The notes under the pieces were generated by a model, which was not told where the DNA came from, did not search any database, and saw only the letters and a program-made list of their open reading frames with translations. From NCBI RefSeq assembly GCF_000718305.1, contig NZ_JOFQ01000008.1, positions 1 through 64,000 on the forward strand: a stretch of 64,000 bases of DNA, read 5' to 3'. Below are positions 6,970-16,588 of the stretch, in pieces. Origin of the DNA: Streptomyces niger (lineage in GTDB: Bacteria > Actinomycetota > Actinomycetes > Streptomycetales > Streptomycetaceae). A program made the translations under genes and the position numbers. Within the stretch, counting starts at the first letter, position 1, and each line of letters opens with the position of its first letter.

Positions 6970-8640
6970 ATGCGCCATCTCGTCGACCGGATCTTCAACT
7001 CCCGTCTCGGCCCCCCGGGCACCCATGCACCGCCGGGCGCCCCCGCTCCCCGAAGCGCCACCTTCCGCGCCGACTTCACCGCCTCGCTGGTGGTCTTCCT
7101 CGTCGCCGTGCCGCTCTGCGTCGGCGTGGCCGTCGCCTCCGGCGTGCCCGCCGAACTCGGCCTGGTCACCGGCATCGTGGGCGGCCTGCTCACCGGCCTC
7201 CTGCCCGGCTCCAGCCTCCAGGTCAGCGGCCCGGCCGCCGGTCTGACCGTGCTGGTCTACGAAGCCGTGAAGGAGTACGGCGTCGGCGCGCTCGGCATCA
7301 TCGTCCTCGTCGCCGGCCTGCTCCAGCTGCTGATGGGCGCGCTGAAGCTCGGCCGGTGGTTCCGCGCCATCTCGGTCGCGGTCGTCCAGGGCATGCTGGC
7401 CGGCATCGGCCTCGTACTGATCGCGGGCCAGCTGTACGCCCTCGCCGACGCGAAGGCGCCCGGCAGCGGCCTCGCCAACCTGGGCGGGCTGCCCGACCTG
7501 TTCATCGACACCGTGGGCTCGAACTCCGCACTGGCCGCGGTGGCGATCGGCGCCGGCACGATCGCGGTGCTCGCCCTGTGGCCGCGCTGGAAGAAGGCCG
7601 CGAAGGTCCTGCCCGCGCCGCTCGCCGCGGTGGCCCTCGCCACGCTCGCCGTCTTCGTCCTCGACCTGCCGGTCGCCCGCGTCGAGGTGCAGGGCCTGCT
7701 GGGCGCCATCCAGCCGCCGGGCACCGACGACCTCTCGCGCGTCGCGGAGTTCGGCATCATCGGCACGGTCCTCGCGTTCACCCTCATCGCGTCCGCCGAG
7801 TCGCTGTTCAGCGCGGCGGCCGTGGACCGGCTGCACGACGGCCCGAAGACGGACTACGACAAGGAACTGATGGCCCAAGGCGCGGGCAACACCGTGTGCG
7901 GTGTGCTGGGCGCGCTCCCGATGACCGCGGTGATCGTACGCAGCTCCGCCAATGTGTCGGCCGGCGCGAAGACCAAGGCCTCGCGCGTGCTGCACGGCGT
8001 ATGGCTGCTGGTGTTCGCCGCCGCCTTCCCGGCCGCGCTGGGCGTCATCCCGGTGGCCGCGCTGGCGGGTGTCCTGGTCCACGCGGGCTGGAAGCTGATG
8101 CCGATCAAGGACATCCGTCCGCTGTGGCGCGACCACCGCGGTGAGGCCGTCGTGCTCGCGACGACCGCGATCGCCATCGTGGTCACCAACATGTTCGAGG
8201 GCGTCCTGATCGGTCTGCTCATGGCCGTCGCGAAGACGGCCTGGGAGACCTCGCACGTGCACCTGGAGGTGTCCGGCGACGGCATCGACGGTGGTGTCCG
8301 CGAGCCGCAGAGCCTCGTGGTGGCCAAGTCGGTGCCCGGTGGCGGGTCCGTGGCGACCGCCACGATCGAGGAGGCGGAGCCCACGACCACCGGGACCGTG
8401 GGGCCGGTCCGCGTACGCGCCGTCGGCAACGCCACCTTCCTGCGGCTGCCGCGCCTCCTCGACCAGCTGGAGGAGCTGCCCGCCGACCGGGAGATCCAGC
8501 TGGACCTCTCGGGCCTGCGCCACCTCGACCACGCCTGCGAGGCCGCCCTCCTCTCGTGGGCCGAGCAGCGCCGCCGCCAGCTGGCCGAGCCGGCCGGCGT
8601 GAGCATCGACCACATGCCGGTGCGCGGCACGGTCTCCTGA
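6970..8640 (+). CDS. SulP-family anion transporter with STAS domain
   Basis: A 556-aa membrane protein. The N-terminal half has the SulP core: RADFTASLVVFLVAVPLCVGVA, then SGPAAGLTVLVYEAV, with 10 or more hydrophobic segments through about residue 440. The C-terminal STAS-like domain (about 465-556) includes the NATFLRLPRLLDQLEELP segment and the LDLSGLRHLDHACEAALL strand-helix. Members carry sulfate, bicarbonate or dicarboxylates. Several bacterial ones pair with carbonic anhydrase, but none is next to this gene, so the substrate stays open. The ATG follows GGAGGCATCCTC. Confidence 0.9.
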   Translation: MRHLVDRIFNSRLGPPGTHAPPGAPAPRSATFRADFTASLVVFLVAVPLCVGVAVASGVPAELGLVTGIVGGLLTGLLPGSSLQVSGPAAGLTVLVYEAVKEYGVGALGIIVLVAGLLQLLMGALKLGRWFRAISVAVVQGMLAGIGLVLIAGQLYALADAKAPGSGLANLGGLPDLFIDTVGSNSALAAVAIGAGTIAVLALWPRWKKAAKVLPAPLAAVALATLAVFVLDLPVARVEVQGLLGAIQPPGTDDLSRVAEFGIIGTVLAFTLIASAESLFSAAAVDRLHDGPKTDYDKELMAQGAGNTVCGVLGALPMTAVIVRSSANVSAGAKTKASRVLHGVWLLVFAAAFPAALGVIPVAALAGVLVHAGWKLMPIKDIRPLWRDHRGEAVVLATTAIAIVVTNMFEGVLIGLLMAVAKTAWETSHVHLEVSGDGIDGGVREPQSLVVAKSVPGGGSVATATIEEAEPTTTGTVGPVRVRAVGNATFLRLPRLLDQLEELPADREIQLDLSGLRHLDHACEAALLSWAEQRRRQLAEPAGVSIDHMPVRGTVS

Positions 8641-8676
8641 CCCGCATCCCCTGAAGCAGGGCGCTCGTCCTGGGAG

Positions 8677-8717
8677 ATCCCCCCGGTGGCGGAAGAACTT
8701 CCCGTCACCGGGGGGAT
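8677..8717 (+). terminator. Strong terminator after the SulP gene
   Basis: ATCCCCCCGGTG (8677-8688) pairs with CACCGGGGGGAT (8706-8717), and an inner GGAAG/CTTCC stem lengthens the hairpin. It lies 36 bases past the SulP stop and before the M1 peptidase. Confidence 0.75.
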
Positions 8718-8785
8718 ACAGGAGTCCGTACGACCCCATAAGGTCAGCGCGATCTCTCCCGCCCCCCACCCCCCAGGACTCTCCC

Positions 8786-10207
8786 GTGAAACGCCGGCCC
8801 CTGCGCGCCTGCGGCGCGACCGCCGCCCTGTCCGTGGCGCTCCTGCTCTCCTCCTGCACCTCCGAGGTCACGGCCGGCACCGCCGGTACCGCGGCCGCGG
8901 ACGGCCGGGACACCCTCGACGACCCGCTCTTCCCCGCCCTCGGCAACGGCGGCTACGACGTACGCCACTACGCACTGGGCCTGGACTACGACGTGCCGCA
9001 CGGCACCCTCGACGCCACCGCCCGGCTCACCTCCCGCGCGCGGCAGCGGCTGGCGTCCTTCTCGCTCGACCTGCACGGCCTGAAGGTGACGCGCGTTCAG
9101 GTGGACGGCAAGCGGGCCGACTTCTCGCGGCGCGGCGACAAACTGCGGGTACGCCCCGCCGACCCGCTCGCAAAGGGGCACACCTTCCGCACCACGATCG
9201 CCTACGAGGGCCGCCCCTCGGACTTCACCGACCCCGACGGGTCGACGGAGGGGTGGGTACGCACCACGGACGGGGCGTTCGTCGTCGGCGAGCCGGCCGG
9301 GTCGCAGACCTGGTTCCCCGGCAACCACCACCCCAGCGACAAGGCCACCTACGACATCACCGTCACCGTGCCCGAGGGGTACACCGCCGTCGCCAACGGC
9401 GAGCTGCGGAGCCGGAAGAGCGCGGCGGGCGCGCGGACGACGTTCCACTGGCACAGCGGGCAGCCGATGGCGTCCTACCTCGCCACCGCCACCATCGGGA
9501 AGTTCCGGGTGCGCACCGGCCGTACGGAGCAGGGCCTGCCGCTGTACGTGGCCGTCGACCCGAAGGAGGCGCGCAAGAGCGCCGAGCCGCTCGGCCACCT
9601 GGCGGACATCGTGACGTGGGAGTCGAAGGTCTTCGGCCGCTACCCGTTCTCCTCCGCCGGGGCCATCGTCGACCACCCGCCCAAGAGCGTGGACTACGCC
9701 CTGGAGACGCAGACCAAGCCGATCTACTCCGGCGCCCCGGACGAGCTGACCGTGGTGCACGAGACGGCGCACCAGTGGTTCGGCGACTCGGTGACGCCGA
9801 AGACCTGGCAGGACATCTGGCTCAACGAGGGCTTCGCGACGTACGCGGAGTGGCTGTGGACCGAGCGGCACGGCGGCAAGTCCCCGCAGCAGCAGTTCGA
9901 CGTCCGCCACCGGCGGCCGGCCGACGACCCGCTGTGGGCGTTCCCGCCCGGCCGCCCGGGCAAGGCGGAGAACGTCATGGCCACCCCGGTGTACGAGCGC
10001 GGCGCGATGGTCCTCCAGCAGCTGCGGAACGCGGTGGGCGACCGGACGTTCTTCCGCATCCTGAAGGAGTGGCCGACCGAGTACCGGCACGGCACGGCCG
10101 GTACGAAGGACTTCATCGCCTTCTCCGAGCGGCAGGCGCACAAGGACCTGTCGGGTCTGTTCGACACCTGGCTGTACGAGAAGGGGAAGCCGTCCCGGAC
10201 GTACTGA
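8786..10207 (+). CDS. M1-family zinc metallopeptidase lipoprotein
   Basis: A 473-aa secreted lipoprotein with a type II signal peptide and lipobox LLSSC near residue 23. The N-terminal beta-rich domain matches the aminopeptidase N fold (PGNHHPSDKATYDITVTVP). The catalytic HExxH is HETAH at 325-329, with the third zinc ligand Glu348 in NEGFATYAEWLW. At 473 aa it is the short form, lacking the large C-terminal helical domain of PepN. The usual GxMEN substrate motif is replaced by SVDYALETQTKPIY. It probably trims peptides on the outer membrane face. The specificity is unknown. Confidence 0.9.
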   Translation: MKRRPLRACGATAALSVALLLSSCTSEVTAGTAGTAAADGRDTLDDPLFPALGNGGYDVRHYALGLDYDVPHGTLDATARLTSRARQRLASFSLDLHGLKVTRVQVDGKRADFSRRGDKLRVRPADPLAKGHTFRTTIAYEGRPSDFTDPDGSTEGWVRTTDGAFVVGEPAGSQTWFPGNHHPSDKATYDITVTVPEGYTAVANGELRSRKSAAGARTTFHWHSGQPMASYLATATIGKFRVRTGRTEQGLPLYVAVDPKEARKSAEPLGHLADIVTWESKVFGRYPFSSAGAIVDHPPKSVDYALETQTKPIYSGAPDELTVVHETAHQWFGDSVTPKTWQDIWLNEGFATYAEWLWTERHGGKSPQQQFDVRHRRPADDPLWAFPPGRPGKAENVMATPVYERGAMVLQQLRNAVGDRTFFRILKEWPTEYRHGTAGTKDFIAFSERQAHKDLSGLFDTWLYEKGKPSRTY

Positions 10208-10287
10208 CCGCCCCGCCCCCGCCGCCGGTCAGCCCACCCAGGGCCCACCGTGCCCATGATCCGCCAAGAGGTGTGACGCCCGGGAGG

Positions 10288-10860
10288 TCAGCGACGCTTC
10301 CTGCTCTTGCCGCCGGACTTGGCCCCGACCTTGGCGCCGCTCTTGGCGCCCGGCTTGCGGGCCGCCGGGTTGCCGGTGCGGGTGGTGCGGCGGCGTTCGT
10401 GGCGGGCGCGGGCCTCCTCGTACTCGGCCCGGTGCAGCTTCTCGCCGGGCGCCTCGATCAGCGCGCGGCAGAAGTAGGCCAGCAGCGAGCCGATGAAACC
10501 GATCATCATCAGGCTCTGCGCGGACTTCTCCGCCTTCTCGGCCGCGCGGTCCGCGGCCGGCTCGCGGCGCCGGACGAACCCCTCCCACGTACGGCGGAAG
10601 GCCAGCACGCTGCACACCGCGAAGCAGACCACGATCAGGACGTTGACCAGCGAGCCGACCTCGGCGACGGCCAGCCCCTCGAAGGCGAAGCGCAGCACGA
10701 ACGCGCCGAGCACGGCCAGGACGAGCGCGCCGAGGGCCACGCCCGCGCGGCGCAGGGCGTAGCCGCCGTCGTGGTGGACCCAGGTGGTGCCGAAGAACCG
10801 GAGGGCGACCGGCTCGGGGCCGGCCGGCTCGGCGGCCGGGCGCTTGTGCTCCTCGCTCAT
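10288..10860 (-). CDS. Membrane protein with basic C-terminal tail
   Basis: 190 aa with three predicted membrane segments (about 40-60, 65-85 and 115-135) and a very basic tail built of repeated KxGAKxGAK and ending GKSRKRR. The tail could touch nucleic acid or acidic phospholipid heads. No family is recognised. It is convergent with the M1 peptidase gene and upstream of nothing obviously related. Confidence 0.65.
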   Translation of the reverse strand: MSEEHKRPAAEPAGPEPVALRFFGTTWVHHDGGYALRRAGVALGALVLAVLGAFVLRFAFEGLAVAEVGSLVNVLIVVCFAVCSVLAFRRTWEGFVRRREPAADRAAEKAEKSAQSLMMIGFIGSLLAYFCRALIEAPGEKLHRAEYEEARARHERRRTTRTGNPAARKPGAKSGAKVGAKSGGKSRKRR

Positions 10861-10897
10861 GCCGCCGATTATCCCCGGCCGCCCCCGCGCGCCGTCG

Positions 10898-11209
10898 TCA
10901 GCTCCCGCAGGGCCCGGCGACGAAACCGTCGCTGCCGGTCCGCACGTACGTGTCGGAGACGTACTGGCCGCTGCCGATGCAGTCCCAGATGTCGCTGGTG
11001 CCGTACGGGCCGATCACCCGCTGGCCGTGGCGCTGGCAGCGGATCGGTACCGAGGCGCCGACCGGCAGGGTACGGACGACCGCGGCGCCGGTGCTCGGAC
11101 CGCTGCGGACGTTGAGGCGGTAGCCCGGCGCGACCGGATAGCTGCGGTAGGCCGAGACGGTGCCGGCCGGTTCGTCCGCGCTGTCGACGATGTTCTCCTG
11201 CGTGCTCAT
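10898..11209 (-). CDS. SH3-domain protein without signal peptide
   Basis: 103 aa. An SH3b-like domain is clear: YRLNVRSGPSTGAAVVRTLPVGASVPIRC, cited here by its key motif LNVRSGPST, then IWDCIGSGQYVSDTYVRTG. Three cysteines are present. The start at 11209 (MSTQENIVDSADEP) has a GGGGGAG ribosome site seven bases upstream; a longer frame begins at 11230. No export signal is visible, which is unusual for this family, so export by another route or a cytoplasmic role is possible. It is divergent from the kinase gene. Confidence 0.75.
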   Translation of the reverse strand: MSTQENIVDSADEPAGTVSAYRSYPVAPGYRLNVRSGPSTGAAVVRTLPVGASVPIRCQRHGQRVIGPYGTSDIWDCIGSGQYVSDTYVRTGSDGFVAGPCGS

Positions 11210-11409
11210 GTGCACACTCCCCCGTGGCATGTCGTGGAAATGTCCGCGTTCGGCGGTCGGGCCGATTTTCGGCCGCCCGCGCCGAACCGCCGGACGGCTC
11301 GAACGAGGGCCAGGCTAGCAAGCGGTGTCCGGGCCGCAGCCGTTGTCCACTAGGCTCCGAACGTCGCATCTGCGGCCGATTACGCGGCCGAATACACGGG
11401 GGTGGGGAG

Positions 11410-13779
11410 ATGCCGCCGCTGCGGAGTTCCGGCGCCGGACCGGAAGCGGAACATCCGGCATACGCGGGGAACTACCGGCTGGAAAAACTGCTCGGCGCGG
11501 GCGGTATGGGCGTGGTGCACCTGGCGCGTTCGGCGTCCGGTCTGCGGCTCGCCGTGAAAGTCGTGCACGGGGAATTCGCGCAGGACCCTGAGTTCCGTGG
11601 CCGGTTCCGCCAGGAGGTGGCGGCCGCGCGGCGGGTGAGTGGCGCATTCACGGCGCCGGTCGTGGACGCCGATCCCGACGGCGAGCGGCCGTGGATGGCG
11701 ACGCTCTACATTCCCGGCCCCACGCTTTCCTCGCACGTGAAGCGGAACGGCCCGCTGGCCCTGAACGAGGTACGGAAACTGGGCGCCGGACTGGCGGAGG
11801 CGCTCCGCGACATCCACCGCGCCGGTGTGGTGCACCGCGATCTGAAACCGAGCAATGTCCTGCTCGCGCCGGACGGCCCGAAAGTCATCGATTTCGGAAT
11901 TTCCCGACCATCCGACTCCGAAATGCGGACGGAAACCGGCAAATTGATCGGGACGCCGCCTTTCATGGCGCCCGAACAGTTCCAGCGGCCACGGGAAGTC
12001 GGCCCGGCGGCGGATGTGTTCGCACTGGGTTCGGTGCTGGTGCACGCGGCGACCGGCAGCGGGCCTTTCGATTCGGAGAGCCCGTACCTCGTCGCGTACC
12101 AGGTGGTCCACGACGAGGCGGACCTCGCGGGCGTGCCGGAGGAGCTGGCACCGCTGCTGCGCAGCTGTCTGGCGAAGGACCCGGCGGACCGGCCGACGCC
12201 GAGCCAGCTGATGGCCCGGCTCCGCGTCGACCTGCCCACGGAGCTGCACCTGGAGCCGCTGTACGAGCCACCCGCCGCGCTCGCCCCGCCCGCCACCGGC
12301 TCCTCCCCCGGCCCGGGCTCCCTCTACGGCCCGGAATCGCTCCTGGAGCCCGACTCGACCCTCGACGCGCCCGAGCCGGTGTCCGCCGCGGCCGTGCCCG
12401 AAGCACGGGCCGCCACCCCGGACGGCCCGCGCATACCGGCCCCGCGCGCGCCGGCCGAGGCCGTCCCCACCCACGTGCGGGCCAGGCCGCCGGTACCGCC
12501 GCCACCGGCGGAAGCGGACCCGGCCGCCGGCTCCCCCGCGCCGCGCAGGCCGCGCCGCTGGGCGGTCTGGGCCGCGGTCGCCGCGGTCGTCGTCGGCGGG
12601 GGCGGCTTCCTCGGCGTACGGGCGTTGCTGCCGACGGACGCGCCGGCGGCGAAGCCCGGGGCGACGGGCCCGGCCGAGCCGTTCCACCCGTGGCGTACCG
12701 CACTGCGCGAACGGTCGCCGGACCACGCCGCCGAGATGCCGTTCTGCGCCTTCGCGCCGCGCACCGCGCCCGCCGCCGCCAAGGCCGCGCCCGCGCTGTT
12801 CTGCGCCCAGCGGGACGTACGGGCCGCCCGTCTGGAGCCGGCGCACGGCGCCGTGTCGTGGCGGCTGCCCGCGGGGCCCGCCGCCGACACCGACCTGCCG
12901 CCGACCGCGCCGGTGTTCTCGGGCGGACTGCTGTACGTCCTGTCCGCCGACGGCGAGCGGCTCGACGCCTTCGACCCCACGGCGGCCGGCAAGGGCGCCC
13001 GGCGCTGGACCAAGGACGTCTCCGCGTACCACGGGCAGGTCGCGGTCGTGGGCGACGCCGTGCTGCTCACGGCGGTCGACGGCACGGTCACCGCGCTGGA
13101 CAGCCGGACCCACGAGCAGCGGTGGCGCCGGGCCTTCCCGGGGCACGCGTTGCCCCACTTCCGTACCTACGGGGCGGGCGGGACCACCGCGTACACGGCC
13201 ACCGCGCAGGACGACGGGCGCACCCTCGTCACGGCGATCGGCCTCGCCGAGGGCACCGTCCGGTGGGAGAAGGCGCTGTCCGGGACGCTGACCCCGGCGG
13301 GGCCCGGCAGCGGCGGCGCGCTCTTCCTGACCGCGGCGGCGCGGGACTCCCGTACGGAGGCGGTGGTGCGGTACGACCCGGAGCGCGGCGCGGTCCGCCG
13401 GTACCGGCTGTCGGCGCCGCTGGACGACGCGCTCGCGGTGGTGCGCGGCGGGACGGTCTACCTGCTGGCCTACGGGGGGACGCTGGCGGCGGTCGGGGCG
13501 CGGACCTGGTCGGTGGAGACCTCGGTCAGCCGCGGCTCGCAGCCGGTGGTGGCCGGTGACCGGCTGTACTTCAGCTCGGCCGACGGGCGGCTGCTGGCGG
13601 TGGACGCCCGGCGCGGGGCGATGCTCGGGCAGACCGAGCCGCGGCTGGCCGCGGGGCGCGGCGGCCTGCTGGAGACGGTGCCGTCGCCGGTGGTGGACCC
13701 GGCCACGCACCGGATCTTCGGGTCGGCCCCGGACGGCACGGTCTTTGGCGTGGCGGCGGAGGACCCCGGCCGCTGGTAG
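11410..13779 (+). CDS. Receptor Ser/Thr protein kinase with PQQ-like beta-propeller
   Basis: 789 aa. The kinase domain (about 22-275) shows the glycine loop GAGGMG (29-34), catalytic Lys50, HRDLKPSN (142-149), DFG (161-163) and an APE-type motif (MAPEQ). A Pro/Ala-rich juxtamembrane linker leads to one transmembrane helix near residues 380-400 (AVWAAVAAVVVGGGGFLGV). The outside part has repeated beta-propeller blades (WRLPAG, RRWTKDVSAY, VTALDSRTHEQRW, VRWEKALSG, LLAVDARRG). It is a one-component envelope sensor; ligand and substrates are unknown. The ATG follows GGGTGGGGAG. A TAGGCT hexamer at 11351 may be its -10 box. Confidence 0.9.
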   Translation: MPPLRSSGAGPEAEHPAYAGNYRLEKLLGAGGMGVVHLARSASGLRLAVKVVHGEFAQDPEFRGRFRQEVAAARRVSGAFTAPVVDADPDGERPWMATLYIPGPTLSSHVKRNGPLALNEVRKLGAGLAEALRDIHRAGVVHRDLKPSNVLLAPDGPKVIDFGISRPSDSEMRTETGKLIGTPPFMAPEQFQRPREVGPAADVFALGSVLVHAATGSGPFDSESPYLVAYQVVHDEADLAGVPEELAPLLRSCLAKDPADRPTPSQLMARLRVDLPTELHLEPLYEPPAALAPPATGSSPGPGSLYGPESLLEPDSTLDAPEPVSAAAVPEARAATPDGPRIPAPRAPAEAVPTHVRARPPVPPPPAEADPAAGSPAPRRPRRWAVWAAVAAVVVGGGGFLGVRALLPTDAPAAKPGATGPAEPFHPWRTALRERSPDHAAEMPFCAFAPRTAPAAAKAAPALFCAQRDVRAARLEPAHGAVSWRLPAGPAADTDLPPTAPVFSGGLLYVLSADGERLDAFDPTAAGKGARRWTKDVSAYHGQVAVVGDAVLLTAVDGTVTALDSRTHEQRWRRAFPGHALPHFRTYGAGGTTAYTATAQDDGRTLVTAIGLAEGTVRWEKALSGTLTPAGPGSGGALFLTAAARDSRTEAVVRYDPERGAVRRYRLSAPLDDALAVVRGGTVYLLAYGGTLAAVGARTWSVETSVSRGSQPVVAGDRLYFSSADGRLLAVDARRGAMLGQTEPRLAAGRGGLLETVPSPVVDPATHRIFGSAPDGTVFGVAAEDPGRW

Positions 13780-13789
13780 CCGGTACGCG

Positions 13790-13829
13790 CACGCCCCCGG
13801 TGTACGGACGTCCGTACACCGGGGGCGTG
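13790..13829. terminator. Bidirectional terminator, 20-bp perfect stem
   Basis: A 40-base perfect palindrome (left arm begins CACGCCCCCGG, right arm ends CCGGGGGCGTG) sits between the convergent kinase and ilvD genes, 10-12 bases from each stop codon. Confidence 0.85.
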
Positions 13830-13841
13830 TCGTGCGTGCGG

Positions 13842-15695
13842 TCAGCCGAGCTTGCTGACGTCGCGGACCGCGCCCTTGTCGGCGCTGGTGGCCATCGCCG
13901 CGTAGGCGCGCAGCGCCTGCGAGACCTTGCGCTCGCGGTTCTTCGGCGCGTAGACGCCGTCCAGGGCCTCGCGGCGGACGGCCAGCGTGGCCTCGTCGAC
14001 GGCCAGCTCGATCGTCCGCTCCGGGATGTTGATCTTGACCAGGTCGCCGTCCTCGACCAGCGCGATGGTGCCGCCGGCCGCGGCCTCCGGGGAGGCGTGG
14101 CCGATGGACAGGCCGGACGTGCCGCCGGAGAAGCGGCCGTCGGTGACCAGCGCGCAGGTCTTGCCCAGGCCGCGGCCCTTAAGGAAGGAGGTCGGGTACA
14201 GCATCTCCTGCATGCCCGGGCCGCCCTTGGGGCCCTCGTACCGGATGACGACCACGTCGCCGTCCTTGACCTCCTTGTTCAGGATGCGCTCGACGGCCTC
14301 CTCCTGGGACTCGCAGACCACGGCGGGGCCCTCGAAGACCAGGATCGACTCGTCGACGCCCGCGGTCTTCACGACGCAGCCGTCCTCGGCGAGGTTGCCG
14401 CGCAGCACGGCCAGGCCGCCGTCCTTGGAGTAGGCGTGCTCCAGGGAGCGGATGCAGCCGTTCTCGGCGTCGGTGTCGAGCGAGTCCCAGCGCTCGGACT
14501 GGGAGAAGGCCGTCGCCGAGCGCTTGCAGCCGGGCGCCGCGTGGAACAGCTCGACCGCCTCCGGGGAGGGCGAGCCGCCGCGGATGTCCCACTCCTTGAT
14601 CCAGTCGGCCAGGGAGGCGGAGTGCACGGAGGACACGTCCTCGTTGAGCAGCCCGCCGCGGAACAGCTCGCCCAGCAGGGCCGGGATGCCGCCCGCGCGG
14701 TGCACGTCCTCCATGTAGTACGTGCCCTGCGGCGCGACGTTCGGCGCGACCTTGGACAGGCAGGGGACGCGGCGGGAGACCGCGTCGATGTCGGTCAGAC
14801 CGAAGTCCTGGCCCGCCTCCTGGGCCGCGGCCAGCAGGTGCAGGATCGTGTTCGTGGAGCCGCCCATGGCGATGTCCAGCGCCATGGCGTTCTCGAAGGC
14901 CGCGCGGGAGCCGACGTTACGGGGCAGGACGGTCGCGTCGTCCTGCTCGTAGTAGCGCTTGGTGATGTCCACGACGGTCTGCCCGGCGCGCTCGTACAGC
15001 GCCTTGCGGGCGGTGTGCGTGGCGAGGACGGAGCCGTTGCCCGGCAGGGCCAGGCCCATGGCCTCGGTCAGGCAGTTCATGGAGTTGGCGGTGAACATGC
15101 CGGAGCAGGAGCCGCAGGTCGGGCAGGCGTTGTTCTCGATCCGGAGGATGTCCTCGTCCGAGACGTTCTCGTTGACCGCGTCGGAGATCGCGTCGACCAG
15201 GTCCAGCTTGCGGACCGTGCCGTTGACCAGCGTCGCGCGGCCGGCCTCCATGGGGCCGCCGGAGACGAAGACGGTCGGGATGTTCAGCCGCATCGCGGCC
15301 ATCAGCATGCCCGGGGTGATCTTGTCGCAGTTGGAGATGCAGATCAGCGCGTCGGCGCAGTGCGCCTCGACCATGTACTCGACCGAGTCGGCGATCAGGT
15401 CGCGGGAGGGCAGCGAGTAGAGCATGCCGCCGTGGCCCATCGCGATGCCGTCGTCCACGGCGATGGTGTTGAACTCCCGGGCGATGCCGCCCGCCTCCTG
15501 GATCGCCTCGGAGACGATCCGGCCGATCGGCGCGAGGTGGGTGTGGCCCGGCACGAACTCGGTGAAGCTGTTGGCCACCGCGATGATCGGCTTCCGGCCG
15601 ATGTCCGCGCCCGCTACACCCGAAGCCTGCATAAGGGCACGGGCGCCCGCCATGTTGCGGCCGTGGGTAACGGTGCGGGACCTCAGCTCAGGCAC
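13842..15695 (-). CDS. ilvD: Dihydroxy-acid dehydratase
   Basis: A 617-aa Fe-S enzyme of isoleucine, valine and leucine synthesis; it dehydrates 2,3-dihydroxy-isovalerate and its methylvalerate homologue. Family signatures are visible: [11 protein letters not shown] near residue 120 and [19 protein letters not shown] near residue 195, supplying cluster cysteines. GTG at 15695 gives the familiar start [18 protein letters not shown], with AGGGAG eight bases upstream; GTG at 15704 would sit on the ribosome site. It is monocistronic, bounded downstream by a strong terminator. A GC hairpin in the leader might attenuate transcription. Confidence 0.96.
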   Translation of the reverse strand: MPELRSRTVTHGRNMAGARALMQASGVAGADIGRKPIIAVANSFTEFVPGHTHLAPIGRIVSEAIQEAGGIAREFNTIAVDDGIAMGHGGMLYSLPSRDLIADSVEYMVEAHCADALICISNCDKITPGMLMAAMRLNIPTVFVSGGPMEAGRATLVNGTVRKLDLVDAISDAVNENVSDEDILRIENNACPTCGSCSGMFTANSMNCLTEAMGLALPGNGSVLATHTARKALYERAGQTVVDITKRYYEQDDATVLPRNVGSRAAFENAMALDIAMGGSTNTILHLLAAAQEAGQDFGLTDIDAVSRRVPCLSKVAPNVAPQGTYYMEDVHRAGGIPALLGELFRGGLLNEDVSSVHSASLADWIKEWDIRGGSPSPEAVELFHAAPGCKRSATAFSQSERWDSLDTDAENGCIRSLEHAYSKDGGLAVLRGNLAEDGCVVKTAGVDESILVFEGPAVVCESQEEAVERILNKEVKDGDVVVIRYEGPKGGPGMQEMLYPTSFLKGRGLGKTCALVTDGRFSGGTSGLSIGHASPEAAAGGTIALVEDGDLVKINIPERTIELAVDEATLAVRREALDGVYAPKNRERKVSQALRAYAAMATSADKGAVRDVSKLG

Positions 15696-15754
15696 GATGG
15701 TCACTCCCTAGGGGTTCGTCGGACTCGCCGCCACGCCGGCGCCTCGCGGGCCCT

Positions 15755-15779
15755 GCGCCAGGCCTCCGGCCTGCGGCGC
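15755..15779 (-). other. GC hairpin in the ilvD leader
   Basis: GCGCC (15755-15759) pairs with GGCGC (15775-15779), with an inner GGCC/GGCC stem. It lies 60 bases upstream of ilvD on its transcript strand. I found no leader peptide rich in Ile, Val or Leu codons, so calling it an attenuator would be speculative. Confidence 0.35.
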
Positions 15780-15928
15780 AGTCACGTCACGGCAGTCACA
15801 TATCAGCTGATCCGAGACTACGCCCCCGATCCAAGATCTGGACAGTCCCTCCGGAATGTGAGACGCCCGATCGCCATGCGGACGGACCGGAACACATCCG
15901 GCCACCACCCGCGGCGCGCGGCCGCCGC

Positions 15929-16588
15929 TCACCCCTCCGTGAGGTACCGCTGCAGCGTCGGCGCGACCATCCGCACGATGTCCTCCGGATCGGCCGAGGC
16001 CAGCGGCTCGACCTGGACGACGTACCGCAGCATCGCGATGCCGACCAGCTGCGCGGCGGCCAGCTCGGCCCGCAGGCGCGGCTCCGGCACCGCCAGCTCC
16101 GCCGCCACCCGCTCCAGCATCCGCCGCAGCACGATGCCGCGCAGCACCTTCGCCGCGGTCTCGTGGGTCACCGCTGACCGGATCACGGCGAGCAGCCGTA
16201 TACGGGTGGCCGGGTTCTCCCAGACGCCGATGAAGTAGCGGGCGAACCGCTCGCCGATGCCCTCCGGGCCTTGCGCCAGCACGTCGGGCAGGTGCAGCGC
16301 GGGCTCGAAGGTGACCTCGATGGCGGCGCCGAAGACCTGCTCCTTCGTGCCGAAGTAGTGGTGCACCAGCGCCGGGTCCACCTGCGCCGCCTTGGCGATG
16401 GAGCGGATGGAGGTCTTGTCGTACCCGCGCTCGGCGAACTCCGTACGGGCCGCGGTGAGGATCCGCTCCCGCGCGCCGGGCCCCGAGGCGCCTTCCGTAC
16501 GGGCGGGCCGGCCGCGCCGCCGCGGGGCTGCCGCGGCAGCGTCGGTACCGGATCCGGTCCCGGAGGCGTCCGTCCCGGACGCGGTCAC
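15929..16588 (-). CDS. TetR-family transcriptional regulator
   Basis: 219 aa. After a disordered, basic N-terminus (RRRGRPART) comes a canonical TetR helix-turn-helix ([47 protein letters not shown]; key part [14 protein letters not shown], about 75-90). The C-terminal ligand domain is of the common actinobacterial TetR_C type. The GTG start overlaps the stop of the sugar-isomerase gene by four bases (GTGA), so the two are translationally coupled, and it may regulate that gene or a shared pathway. Its effector is unknown. Confidence 0.9.
   Translation of the reverse strand: MTASGTDASGTGSGTDAAAAAPRRRGRPARTEGASGPGARERILTAARTEFAERGYDKTSIRSIAKAAQVDPALVHHYFGTKEQVFGAAIEVTFEPALHLPDVLAQGPEGIGERFARYFIGVWENPATRIRLLAVIRSAVTHETAAKVLRGIVLRRMLERVAAELAVPEPRLRAELAAAQLVGIAMLRYVVQVEPLASADPEDIVRMVAPTLQRYLTEG

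Noticed and set aside
8686..11115. 809-aa plus-strand frame overlapping the M1 peptidase
   Set aside because: Out-of-frame shadow; the peptidase frame has HExxH and a lipobox.
15705..15928. Branched-chain-amino-acid leader peptide before ilvD
   Set aside because: No short frame rich in Ile, Val or Leu codons with a start near the hairpin was found.
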